Part shown: positions 26,462 through 38,321 of the stretch, piece by piece
Layout: each line of letters begins with the position of its first letter
Numbering within the stretch: the first letter of the stretch is position 1
Assembly: GCF_028502605.1 (NCBI RefSeq)
Contig: NC_079232.1
Span: 5,642,001-5,706,000 of the forward strand
Reading direction: 5' to 3'
Source: Trichoderma breve
Lineage: Eukaryota; Ascomycota; Sordariomycetes; Hypocreales; Hypocreaceae
Length of the DNA: 64,000 nt
Notes under the pieces: model-generated
Told to the model about the DNA's origin: nothing
The model's database searches: none
What the model saw: the letters and a program-made list of their open reading frames with translations, nothing else
Made by a program: the position numbers and the translations under genes

Positions 26462-28795
26462 ATGGACTGGACACCGGGCGACCGTGATGGTGATGGAGAT
26501 GGAGATGGTCCCTTTGAGTGGGACCCCAGAGATGCGGAAGTAACTGGATACGGCAGCTGGCACACCGCCGACGAGAGTCACGATGATGATGATGAAGACC
26601 ATGGCGACGTGTATGAGGATGCGAATGAGGGTGGTGAAAACGAAGATGAGGACGAAGATGATGATGATGATGAGGATGATCCCGACTATCGTGACGAGCC
26701 AGATGAGGACGACGAAGACCTTCACGGTAATTTGCTTCTTATTTGCTTTTATTCCCCATTGTTCTACAGGAACTGCTTGACTGAACTGGGTTGCGTTCTC
26801 TAGATCATGATGAGGAAGAAGAAGGAGACGGTGACGACCGGGTGGAGTACGCCTTTGGTGATTTCCGATTCCAGATTGTAATCGACGATGAAGAGGCGGG
26901 GCGAGACGAGGCCGCCTTGAGACTGATTTCACTACTAAGAGGTGAGATCCCTCTTGTCACTGATGTTAACTTTGTTTATTTCTTCCCTCTCTCTAAACAC
27001 TACCCGACTTACCAACCTCTACTAACATTGATTACCATGACTTTAAGCTGGCCAAAGATCGGGGCTCTTGACGAGACAGCAGCTCATGACATTATTCCGC
27101 GGCACCGGCCTAGGCCGTGGGATACCCGTCACACCAAAAGATCCCAACCGGTTTCCCAAAGTCCCCAGCGAAGAGGGCAGAAAGCTCATGGAGTCCGGAG
27201 TCTTTGGCTTGAGTGATACTGACCTGCGGACTAAAAAACGAATCGCAAGACGTCTGCTGGATCGGGAGATTGGCCTGGGGGATCGGATGTCGAGAAAGCG
27301 GACCAATGGTGTTTTGGCTCAGGTTCGTACACCTTTCCCTCCTTTTCGATTGTTTGAGAGCATGCCCATATTAGATGGCGTTCATTGTGACGGCCGAACT
27401 ATCTATGGTGCTTATATATGTCCGATTCATGCTAACAACAGCCCAAAATTGCAGAGCTTCATCCCTGGGAGCAAGGCGGAGAAAATCATCCATTATGATC
27501 ACCCCATCTATTCTGGCCAGTTCTCCGATGACGGTAACTTCTTCTTCTCATGCTGTCAGGACTTCAATGTGCGCATGTACGACACGTCTAATCCCTACAA
27601 CTGGAAGCTTTACAAGACAGTAAGCTACCCCTTTGGTCAGTGGACACTTACAGACGCCTCTCTGAGTCCGGACAACCGCTGGCTGGCGTATACCTCTATC
27701 CAAAGTATCGTCTCAATAGCCCCCACCGATCCCAGAGACAAGGGAGAGCCTTACTCTCTCGAGCTTGATGACGGAGAGGGTCACACAAGACTTTCATTTT
27801 GGCGTAACCGCGGCTCCTTTGGAATCTGGTCCGTTAGATTTTCAGGCGATGGACGAGAGCTTGTTGCTGGCACCAGTGCTCACTCACTAGTCGTCTATGA
27901 TATCGAATCCAGGAGAGTCCTTCATCACATCACCGGTCATCAGGACGATGTTAATGCCGTGTGTTTTGCGGACAAGGCATCCCCCCACATCATCTACTCC
28001 GGCTCAGACGACACGACCATCAAGGTGTGGGATCGACGAAGCATGGGAGACAATCGAGAGGCCGGAGCCTTTGTGGGCCACACCGAGGGCCTGACGTACA
28101 TCGACAGCAAGGGTGACGGGCGATACATTCTCAGTAACGGCAAGGAGCAGAGTATGAAGCTGTGGGATCTGCGCATGGCCATGTCGACAGATCGGTTCCG
28201 GGAAGTCACCAAGGACAACGACACTCGCCTGGATAGGTTCGATTATAGACAAGACGAATATGACGAAGATGACTGGGATGTGCACCCTCACGACAATTCT
28301 CTTGTCACTTTCCGGGGCCACAAGGTCCTCCGCACGCTTATTCGATGCCACTTCTCGCCGCCGTCGTCGACCAACTCGCGCTACGTCTACTCTGGTAGTG
28401 CGGACGGCAAGGTGCACATCTGGAACATGGATGCCACCAAGGCAGGCGAAATCGATGTACAGGGGGCGACTGACCAGACGAGGAGGCTCGATCGCCGTAC
28501 TCGGGTCTACTTTGACGAGCCCGGCGGCTGGGGCACATGCGTCCGTGATGCTAGCTGGCATCCTAGTGCGCCAATCATTGTTGGTGAGTACTTTTTCTTG
28601 TATTTCTCTCTTTCTATGGCCCATGCTAATATTCTCATAGCGTCTGCATGGAATGGATACAGCATGGCGCGAGGTACCTGCACAGTCCATGCGTTCAACG
28701 GGGCTTCTGAGGATGAAGGAGAGCCTAGGCTGGGAGACAGTGTCAACGAGTCGCTGAGGGCAGATCCAGAGACGTTTTATCAATCACGGTTTTAG
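26462..28795 (+). CDS. WD40-repeat protein of the DCAF11/LEC14B type, 653 aa
   Basis: Five exons, 26462-26726, 26804-26941, 27048-27322, 27455-28583 and 28641-28795, join in frame to 654 codons. The third intron is 132 bases with no stop in frame, so it is easily mistaken for exon. The N-terminus is very acidic (Asp/Glu runs, residues 30-100). Then a basic linker leads to about seven WD repeats, e.g. SGSDDTTIKVWDRR and SMKLWDLRMA. Those two repeats end in WDxR, the contact motif for DDB1, so this is a good candidate substrate receptor of a CUL4-DDB1 ubiquitin ligase. The family name rests on domain order and the long N-terminal region before the propeller; the ligase role is inferred. Confidence 0.9.
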
Positions 28796-31028
28796 ATGAC
28801 CCGGCGTTGAAAAATGGTATAAATGTGAAGACGAGGACAAAATGAAAGGTACATAAATGGTCTTGGATTCTTGATGTTACCACTACTGCTCCAATGAGCG
28901 CAGGATGATATTGTGACCTGGTGCATTAACCATATATGATGCCATCTCCATGCAATCACTTTCAACAGAAACATCTTGTTTGGTTGGTGTTATGCTCATA
29001 TTTGCCCATCTTCCACAGGTTCAATATTCTCTTGGTCGCATTAATTCTCCCGCATTTATCCGCTGCAAGACCTATATTGTGGCTGCGACGCTGCAGCTGT
29101 TCACAGCCTACAGTAGTCGCCTTTTGTTGCAGATTCTGCTGCCGTAAACTGACGTTACACGGACCAGGACGCATTCTGCTGGCGATACTCCTTGCAGCCA
29201 ATTCCAGCAGGAAGAAGCCTTGATCATTTGCCGCCACATGCCCTTTGTCTTGCGCATGGATTTACACTTTCACAGTCGACCAACCACCAACTGGTTCGAT
29301 GTATCCAATCTGAATAAGCAAAAGGCACCTATCAACGGCGACCTCAAGCACTGTAGAGCTCTACCTACCCATAGCTGCATCCCTTGTGCCAACGCATATG
29401 CAAAATAAGGGCCCTAAATCCCGTTAGCAGACAGACGGACAGCTGTCAGATTGATCGACGCTCAGCGTTAATATGGGGATGCGCATCCCTGGCCCATCCC
29501 GTGATTCTGCAGTTGGCGATCCATGATAGGCCAGCCACCCGGGATATCGCTTTTCCAGCGCCGACAGCCTTCTGATATCCCACCGAGTGTGGCGCATGCC
29601 TCGCGCATCCGCATCCAAGCCTCAGCCTCGCCCCCTTGCCCATTTTCTCTTCCCCCCAGGCCGGAATCTGCTGGCTTGAAGCTTCACCCACGGCTCCATC
29701 TTTTTTTTCCTCTTCCTCTCTAAAAGATCCTCCACACAGCCAACCCAGCAGGCATTCGTTGGCTCGGTTCCACTTGCAGCCTTGTATCCGAGGGAGGCTC
29801 CCAATTGATTGCCGCTGCTGATAACTCAGATTCAGCGCAGCGACGCGCCGCTACTCCGTGCTGTTCGCGCCGTTCCGGTAACTTTTCTTCCTTTTTTTGC
29901 TTCTTCCATTCTCGCCTAATCCATCGTCTAAACATCCATCCCCCTTTTCATTTCTCAGCTGGGCCCTTCAGCTGTATCATCTAGTATAATTTTTCTTTTC
30001 TTTTTCTTTGTCTTCCTTTCATTTCCCCCTGCCACCGCTATATTCGAGTGCTACGAGCACTTGTTTGGCCCCCCCTGTTCGCTCCCTCTCCTCCCGACCT
30101 CGGACAAAAACTGCCTTGCAGCCACTCGCAAGCTGCCGACTGGCCGCAGCGCCTTCAGGCCTCGATTCGGTCCCACCCAGAGGAACGCGAAGCAATTGCC
30201 CGATCATCTCTTGCTGACGGCGAGGAGGAGACAAACTTCCTGCTGCTTGCTTGAGCTTCGAACCGCAAACAACCGCCTAGAACTCGTGCCAGCCAAGCTA
30301 GTCGTGGAGGTAGCTTTGGCCCCTCTTTCTCCCTTTTCTTACTTTCTTCGTCACTCCCAGCTTTTGACCGTCAACTCCGTTGGCCAAGATCCCAATTAAC
30401 CTCTTGCGCCTTTGTGCGTTGATCCCATTCTACGAGCCGCAATTGGTTTTGGGCCGCTACCACCCACATCGGCCGAGACATAGGGCACCGGCAAGGGAGC
30501 GTCCGGCTGGAAGCACCTTATCCTGCAGCGCAATTCCAAAGGGAGCGAGACAAAGACAATCGGACTTGGAGAGAGATCGTGCTAGCTTTTCGGCTACCTT
30601 TTTCTCGGGGACTGTACGTACCAGCAAGCCTAGCCCTTGTGAACTTTTGCTTGTCAAACCTTATGTCCTTTTTTTTTTTCCGTTTGTACCACCTTGTCTA
30701 CCTATGTCCTTATTGCCATTGCCATCACCTTGATCTTGTTTATAACTCTCCCCTTTGTGGGCAACAAAAGGCAAAAAGAGATGGGGGGAGCATCGCACGT
30801 ACGCTAGACGTTTCCAAGGTGCCGAGAGGAGCGCTGCAATCGGCCATTGGTGAATAATGGCCATCTTCTTTCACTCTACATGCCAAGAGGCATCGCCTGT
30901 ATCTCGCTTGAATATCCTAATAACAAATCGTGGTTTCCTTAGTGTCTCCAGCATCCGAATACAACAACGAGAAATTACATGTGAACGCCCGTGTCGACGA
31001 ACTCCCACCAACGTACGAAACCGCCAAG
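28796..31028. other. 2.2 kb region including a long spliced leader of the RRM gene
   Basis: It runs from the stop of the WD40 gene to the RRM gene start. Pyrimidine-rich tracts at 29880-30030 suggest transcription starts. A GTACGT donor at about 30614 and a CCTTAG acceptor at 30941, with a CTAAT branch-like site at about 30917, fit a leader intron of about 330 bases. Several small open frames here could act as upstream ORFs if transcribed. No separate protein gene is supported. Confidence 0.4.
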
Positions 31029-33098
31029 ATGGGTGACCCCGATTTTGACATTGATTTCTACGGCGATGCCGATGGCGACGCCAACGAGCCGCCTCGTCAG
31101 GATGAACGCCGCCATAGCAGTGGCCATTCGCGAGATGACTACGACTATCACAGTCGAGACCACGGAAGAGACGATGAACATGAAGACGACCGCCGCTATG
31201 ACAGCGGCCGTAGCGATATCGAAGAGACTTCATATCATCACGGTGTTAAGAGAAAATCGGAGGAGCAAGACCCCAACGACCGGCCTGTCGATAGCGGCGC
31301 CACGGCTGCCATTATGATTTCAGAGCTCAGCTGGTGGATGACAGATGATGATATCCGAGGTTGGCTTCGAAAGGCCGGCTGCGAGAAAGAGGTCAAGGAG
31401 CTCACCTTTAGCGAGCACAAAGTCAATGGAAAGAGCAAAGGGTAAGTTTGCCAGCACGCACCTCGGCATTCTAGTCATTTTTTGTTTTGTTGTTGCTGCT
31501 GTTACTGATTACTCTTTCGTGTCTCCCCTGCAGCCAAGCCTATATCGAGTTCCACACCCGCCAAGCTTCCACCGCCGCCAAGCGTCAAATCGATACCGTT
31601 GCGATGGACAGTGTACAACCTGGCCAGAAGAAGATGACAATCTCCTACTGGAACCCGGGCGTCAACCCCTTCAGGACCTTGCCCAAGGACGCACCGGCCC
31701 GCGTTAAGGAACAGCCGCGAGCCGCTCCCTCTGGATCCTACAGCGAGCGAGGCAACTACGGAGGCTTCCGCGGACGAGGGGGCATGGGCGGAAGCCGCGG
31801 CGGCATGAACCCCAACTACAACCGAAACTACAGCGGAAACATGGGCTATAATAACAACAACAACATGGGAGGAGGTGGCGGCTACAACGGCCCAATGGGC
31901 GGTGGTGCTGGTGGAGGCGGCAGCCACTACGTTTTCGGCGGCCGAAGTAGCCCTGGAGGCAACATGAGAGGCGGCCAGAACATGATCCGGGGTAGAGGAG
32001 GCGGCGGCGGCGGTATGATGGGAGGCATGGGCATGGGAGGCATGGGCATGGGCATGCCAGGCAATATGGGCATGGGAATGATGGGTAACGGAATGCCAGG
32101 TACGCAAGATGCAGACACTTCACCTACCCCTAACCCACAGACCCCTCCCCTCCAAACGATATCAGCGAGAGCCTAGGAAGCTTCGTCATCATCCGCTACA
32201 TCATCACCATCATCATCCGCCCCCCCAGATGTGGACATGACCAATCAAGGACCAGAGGAGCAGCCGGTCCGGGAGCGGCAGCAAGAGCAACAGTCTCAAG
32301 AGCAACAGTCTCAAGAGCAACGGCTTCAAGAGCAGCAGGAGGCACAAGAAATAGCCCAATATCTAGTGAAGCTCAAAGGAGATATCCAAGAAGAGGATAT
32401 CGACGCTGAAGGAGAAAGCATTCTTGAAGAGAGCGACGATGACAAAGACAAAGGAGTCAAAAAGGACGCTGTCATGAAAGAACAACCTCAGCAAGTGCAT
32501 CAAGAACCGCAAGTGCATCAGGAGCCGCAAGTGCATCAGGAGCCGCAAGTGCATCAGGAGCCGCAAGTGCCTCAGGAGCAGAACCCTCAAGTCAGGATAG
32601 AGAGCTCAGGCCAAGTGGCAGATGCCAGTGCAACCGCGGCGTCATCTTCGGCCGCCCAGATCCAACAGCAGTATCAGCAATATTACCAAGCCGCTGCTGC
32701 TGCTGCTGGAAGCCAAGGGACTCGCCTCTTTTGGGGCTGCGCCATCCATGGCACTCCGGGGCTGCGCTGCATGGCTTGCGATATTGAATACTGGCGTCAC
32801 TACCTCTTCTTTGTCAGCGGCTACCGTTACCATGGTCGCGTTCCACCACCGCCAGCCCCCATCTTTCCAATGCCACTTCACCGCCCCAGTCCGTCCTCAA
32901 ACACATTCCCTCCTCCACAACCTCTATGATACACTGCTAACTTGTGCAACAGGCTTCCAGGGCATGCCTCCCAACTTCCCAGGCGGATTCGGCTTTGGGC
33001 AGCAAGGCGGCGGCGGCGGCCAAGGCGGAGGCGGAGGCGGTGGTAACGATGGCAACTGGGGCAACCCTCACGGTGCAAAGCGACCTCGTCCCGAGTAA
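31029..33098 (+). CDS. RRM protein, CPSF6-like (mRNA 3'-end processing type)
   Basis: The protein starts MGDPDFDIDFYGDADGD, an acidic leader followed by an Arg/His/Asp-rich stretch. One RNA-recognition motif follows, with RNP2-like IMISELSWWMTDDD and RNP1-like KSKGQAYIEF. A Gly/Met/Asn-rich region then leads to a Gln-rich region with five copies of HQEPQV, and the C-terminal exon ends HGAKRPRPE. This order resembles fungal CPSF6/CFIm68-like proteins; a role in cleavage and polyadenylation is inferred. Exons 31029-31441, 31534-32099, 32229 to an unclear donor, and 32953-33098. The last donor is uncertain: the acceptor at 32952 with a CTAAC branch is clear, but only weak GT sites in the right phase (32796, 32835, 32889) exist. 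The frame before ATG 31029 stays open (NNEKLHVNARVDELPPTYE) but has no upstream ATG. Confidence 0.85.
32492..32581 (+). repeat. In-frame minisatellite, five copies of 18 bp
   Basis: CAAGTGCATCAGGAGCCG repeats at 32492, 32510, 32528, 32546 and 32564. The first and last copies carry substitutions; the middle ones are identical. Each copy encodes QVHQEP inside the RRM protein, so copy number may vary between strains. Confidence 0.92.
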
Positions 33099-33647
33099 AG
33101 GACGTCAACAAGGCCGATTTTGCATCCATTACAGGAAGAAAGACCTGAGCCATGGTTCAATTGCTTCTCGCGAGAGCACAATGGATTGATTTGATTGTAT
33201 AAGGGCAACGGGAAGGGACCACTTGTCCCCATTGCTTTTGACGGACGTTGGGAAAAATCACTTGTCAGTTTGCATCAGGAAGGGACTCTTTTTTTATCGA
33301 CAGTGTATAATAGAACAAACGCCGGGTTATTAAGACGTCAGGAGTCAGAGAGCATTTGTGGAAACTTTGTAATTTTTTCTTGTCTTTTAGGCTCTTTGCT
33401 TTTATTCTCCCCTTTGTTTATCGCATGTCAGGAACAGGGAAAAGGATTTTCAAAACAGGTTGGAACAAGGTATGGATCTAAAGAGCAAAACAATTTGATG
33501 ATCAAACAAACGGAAAACAAAGGGGATAGCCATCATAACTTGGTGCTGTGCGTGTAGGTGATTGAGAGGGTATTGATTGCTGCAATCAGCGGCAAAGGAG
33601 AGGAATTGTGGGGCGGGGACAATCATTGTCCTCCAGTCCCTCCGTTG
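33099..33647. other. Convergent intergenic region (549 bp)
   Basis: It lies between the stop codons of the RRM gene and the SET gene, so it holds both 3' untranslated regions. T-rich runs and a few short frames are present; no gene is supported. Confidence 0.5.
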
Positions 33648-34907
33648 TTAGCTTTCAATCCGCGATTTTCCTGCTGTCACCAGATGCTTAATCTGGAGCC
33701 ATCTGTCTGTCAAGATTCCTCTCATTTCCTCGTCGCCAACGGAGCTGGCCTCCAGCTGCTCCAGCTGCTCCAGAGCGCTGGTGACGTCGGCATCGTACTT
33801 GGTCAGTACTTTTAGCAGTGCTGCGTCTATGATCAAGCTGTCCTCGTCCTCGTCCCTTGTCCCGTCTAGGATATCTTGCCACCGGTTAAGTGGAAGGCAG
33901 AGCATCCGCAAGGCAACATACGTGCGGTAGCATGCTGTTTGGGCATCAAGCATGTACTTTCCCCAGAAGCCGACAGCTTCAAGGCGCTCTCTCTGATCGC
34001 TGGACATGGAAGGGCAGATGTACGCGTCGAGGCATGTTTCATCCCAAGGGTTCACAGATGACGGCAGTGTGAAGCCATACTCCACAAGCAGCTTGTCGTT
34101 TGCATGAGGTCCGTAGCGGATGAATACTTCTTCACCAGGCTGATGAGTACGCGTAGTGGTAAATGTAAAGAATTTGTCGTCAAAAGCGGCGACGCAGTAG
34201 CCCTCGGGCGTGTGGTTGAAAAGATCCGCTACAGGTTGGAGTGCCATGCGATCATCTCTGGGCAGCTTTTCAGTGCTGCGATCTGTGTGATAGAACGTTC
34301 GAGTGTTTATAAGGAGCCAACTGTACAGATAGTCATCCTTGTTAAGCTTTGGGTATGCGGCCGTCACGAGAGCCCAGTCCTTGTTGAACTTATCCTGTTG
34401 AGCTGTGAGTAAGGCCTTGGCTCCTGGAGGCAGCAAAGAGCGTAGCTTCGCAGGCCAGCAGATAGGCAAACTCGAGGCAATGTCTCGCCGAGAAGGAAAG
34501 ACAGGAGTCCATTTGTCAATTCCAGTGCCGTCACTCAGACAAAGCGAAACTGCAAGGATGCTGTGAACAGTGGCACCGCTCAGCTTCTTGGTGATGTCTT
34601 TCGGAGTGTTACTGAGAGTGCGCAAAGCAGATGTAGGCACTTTAAGGATAACTTGATCGGCCTAGATATTCCAATTAGCACTGATAGTCGAATGAGTGAG
34701 ATTGGGCAGTGATATAAGAGAATCGAAGAGACTCGGTCAAATTCTTATAGTGGGGATTCAGCGAGAAGGAAAAATCAAAGTTACCTCAAGGTGCCGGGTA
34801 GCCACAATACCAATACCTCGTCCATGAAGAGCTTTTGGATGAATGCCGTTCAACTCGACTCCTATAGAAGTAGACCATCCTAAGAGCTCCTCGATAGCCT
34901 TGTCCAT
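33648..34907 (-). CDS. SET-domain protein lysine methyltransferase (Rubisco LSMT/SETD3-6 class), 378 aa
   Basis: Two exons, complement of 33648-34661 and 34785-34907, join after residue 41. The first exon holds the start of the SET domain (ALHGRGIGIVATRHLE). The core signature is PVADLFNHTPEGYCVAAFDD, containing the Asn-His of the SAM-binding pseudoknot, followed by GEEVFIRYGPHANDKLLVEY with the conserved Tyr-Gly. After that comes an alpha-helical region resembling the Rubisco-LSMT substrate-binding domain. Members methylate ribosomal proteins, elongation factors or actin; which substrate this one uses is unknown. A TGCTAAT branch point sits just before the acceptor. Confidence 0.9.
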
Positions 34908-35032
34908 TGTTGCGGCTGGTGTTGCAGGTAAGGTGTGCGAGCGAGTGGGAAACAGCCACTGTAAAATTATGCGATGTGGCGCTATGGAGCGATATGGTGA
35001 GTCATTTGGTAGCGTTGCGCCCGGCAAGTAGC

Positions 35033-35133
35033 AGTAAATACTGGAGGAATATAGCTATAGTAGCAGAAAGTAGTGCTAGTAGCAGATACTAGAAGAACTC
35101 AACTGGATATTTGGCGATACCTATAGTAGTAAA
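35033..35133 (-). repeat. Diverged dispersed repeat, copy B
   Basis: Its reverse complement carries TTTACTACTATAG, TTCTTCTAGTATCTGCTACT and CCAGTATTTACT in the same order as 19277-19375. It lies just upstream of the SET gene. Confidence 0.45.
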
Positions 35134-35205
35134 GAAAGAGCTTTCCGCTTCTAATGCTCAAGCTTCACGCAGTCGCTGGGGTGCTGAATAGCCAACTTGG
35201 GCCTT

Positions 35206-36541
35206 TTATAACACTGGACGCTCAATTGTTGTGTGGCCCAGTAAAAATTGTAGTAGCGAATTTTTGAGTTGACTTGATCTGTGTGAAGGCAGATTGCTAA
35301 GCATAGCATCAGTAAAAATGATTGCCATTTTTTTTGCCTGTCTTGCAAAGACACCCACAATGTGTAATCCGTATGACCGCCGAATAGGTTCATCCGCCCG
35401 CATCGCTTCTTTTATTTGCTCTTCAATCGCGTACTGCTCGTCGTGACTAAATGCCTCTTGATGATTGATATCAACTAAAATAAGAGAATGTCGTAAACCG
35501 AACTTGGTTGAATTTGGTGCCACGGTTAGAGGGGATGACTTGTTCTTCACAGCCTGGCGTAGCGTACATCGATATTGATTGTGTGATTAGAGTTGGCTAT
35601 CCGGCATAAGCAATGTTACTCTCTGAGTCTCTGTTTGCGATTCGTTCTAGCACAGCAAATTAATGTCAATCTTTGAATGGGTGTTAACAGGATCTTGACT
35701 CACCTCCTCGTAGTCTGCTGTTGAAGCGTCGGTGCTATGGAAAGACTATGCAAGGCGTTAGAGCTGTGTGTTGAAGCTTCCTACAGTGTGTCAATACAAA
35801 TTCCAATGTAGGTAGAACCATTGGGACTGGTAGCGAAATAACAAGAGCATTAACGATGGTATTGTCGTTCCTAGGGGGGAACTCTTCCCCATCTACTTCC
35901 AGAAACTGTAAATGCTATTCCAGGAGAGTCTGAAAATAAAGGGAAGGAGAGAGACAAAGAGCTCAGCATCAACTTGTATATTCCTCGTGGTAGAACTGCG
36001 TGTCTTTGATCACCCGCCCTGTTACGGTATTAGCCTGGTTCTGTTATGGTCAAATCGTCTTTCATACACGCATTCAATTATTCGAATGGTGGGATCAAAG
36101 CAGTCCAAATTTTGACTCACGTGTAAATCTTCTCAAAGAGCATATGAAGATCGTGGAGGTAACGTTGTAGACTTCCAATACTCTGTAAGAGCTCGACTAA
36201 GTGCGAGCGCCTTGGAAAACGAGAAACAAGCTGTGGGTTGCTTTGTGTTTGCTCAAGAAGCAAAATCTGTGAAAGCTGGTAATGACAGCCAAAGAGTCAA
36301 GTTATAGGGACATAGTATCAAGAAGCCTTCGAAGCGCACCTCAAACTCGGCTCAATATTGGACTCCGATTGGATCATCTTTGTGGTGGAGAATTTTGCTC
36401 GCTTGCTCTCAAAAGTTCGTCTCTACTCGCCAGTCTAAGACTTTCAAAATCATCAGCAGAATTCGATGCACAAAAACCACTGCGGCCCAAAAGAGTTGCA
36501 ATACCTTTTTGTCCTGAATACCCAATAGCTGACCACAGACT
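35206..36541 (-). CDS. Unrecognised multi-exon gene or decaying gene
   Basis: Several segments on this strand read as protein and can be joined in phase. Exons inferred (complement): 35206-35553 (stop at 35206), 35620-35646, 35704-35734, a segment before about 35910 beginning FLEVDGEEFPPRND, 35974-35995, and 36121-36266 (ILLLEQTQSNPQLVSRFP, then an amphipathic Leu-rich part). The donor at 36120 is GTGAGT and the one at 35619 is GTAACA. An open stretch at 36377-36538 (LWSAIGYSGQKGIATLLG) may be the first part. I could not find clean phase-matched links between 36377 and 36266 or around 35860, and no certain start. The last exon (VAPNSTKFGLRHSLILVD, then a charged helix) is the best supported. 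Family unknown; a fungal incompatibility-type gene is one guess, but no domain shows it. Confidence 0.4.
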
Positions 36542-38321
36542 GGCCTAGTACGACACTAGGAAAACTCATCACTGAGAATCCCAGTCTGTCACCGCGAGTA
36601 TTTTAAAAGCCATGGCGGTGGCTAGCCCTGCCCTGTCACTTTCGCCGCGGCGGCATGGTAGGGCTTCTATCATTGTTGAAATGTCGCGTACGGCCAAGTG
36701 GACGATCTGGCGATTGGTCATCGTGGACGAGCCCTATCAGGGCTTGGCGGACACCTCCGCATGTCTTTGAAGAATCAAACAGCTGGTAGCTGTCGAGCGT
36801 TGATTCAGTCTCCGGTGAAATTGTCAGTCATGATAGTGAGTCGCATTGTGTAGAGAAAAGACTGACTGTGCGATGCATCATGGCCCATGCTTCGGACGAA
36901 TTCCGGAAGTGGCCGCGTGTTTGCGCAACAGCCAGCGTTGAGAATGAATCCAATTCTGTGGAAATGGATGCGATAGAGAGATTTCGCTCGACCAAAGGAT
37001 GGAATAATAATGGCAGAAAGGAAAAGTAAAAGAAGAAGAGGAGAAATTCCCTCCTGTTGAGCGGTGGGCTGGAAGCTCCTTCCCATCCTACGAAGCGTCA
37101 CAGAGGAAGGAGCAGTGCCTCCCGAGTACCATTCTGTAGGTACCTGCTTAACAATTTTCTTAGCAATCTACTCTGTCTTGAAGATAGAAAAATCGTCATT
37201 CAATGAACTGCCCGTCAATAGGAGCAAATTCATTGGATTCGCAAAAAATCCGTCGACTCTTCCGCATCGAACGTATAGTTGTGTGCTGCAACTGGTGAGC
37301 ATCTTCTGCTTCTCTCCTTTATGGGCATTGTCACGTGTTCTGAACTGACCTGAGACTATGGATTTAAACAGATTCAAAGTAATACCGACCGACCCTTCGA
37401 AAGAGCCACCCGTTCAAGAATGATGATGCGGAGGAAAGTTGTTTACGAAGATGGATCCATCGATATCAGTTCAACCTTAACGTTTCTTTTCGACTTTTGA
37501 GTCATTCAAAAGCATTGTAATATGCTTAAATTTAGTGAAAAGCTGCCTAGTGTTTACAATAGGAGAAGTTTGGTCCAGGTATTGGGTTCTCATCCTTGCT
37601 GGATACGATCTCGAAGTTTGCCACCGTCCAAAAGAACTATTGCTGCAGTTCGCCATTAGACGTCTACTACAAGCTCTGAATATTGTTGAACTTCCATTGT
37701 CTACTTTATCATCCTTATATTGGGCCAATTCTCTGTTTGCTAGACTTTGAGCTCTTGGGTTACTGTGCTCCGTCGGAGGAGCTATTTTGGTCTGATGTGT
37801 TATAGCTGTCCGAGCAAAGTGCTAACAGATTCAAAGGACTAATTCTGCATCTTATGGTGATGGATAAATGATTCAAAATCTGGACACCTCGCAGTTTTAC
37901 AAATACCAACTGGTTCCTGCAGAGCTGCAATAGCAATGGTTAAATGACAGGCCTCGTTTTCCAACTACTTCAATGACGACCACTTTGCTGCAGGGCCAAG
38001 ATGTCTGGCTTCTGGCCATCTATCACATGATCATAAAAGCCAAGCGACATCTTTTTTCCCGATTCAATAGGAACTCAAGTTTCGATGGACAGCAGCTCGT
38101 CGCCTGACGGACAGCCTCCTTAACTTGCCCTTCAATTCACGAGTCTGTTATATTCTCTGTGAGGCTACGATAGGCGGAAGCAACAGCTAGGTTTTACACA
38201 GGAATCCTTCAGACCTCAGCAAAAGATTCCTCCCAATCCAACACAGCAAGCTGGCCTTTTCATCATTCCATTGTCCGGGCCGGGCCGTGATCATAAGCTC
38301 CGCAGATCCACAAATTCGGCC
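36542..38321. other. 1.8 kb gap, no gene supported
   Basis: The first 200 bases are GC-richer and may be the promoter of the minus-strand locus to the left; the rest holds short frames on both strands (e.g. 37064-37348 plus, 37477-37728 minus) without family resemblance or splice signals. Confidence 0.4.
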
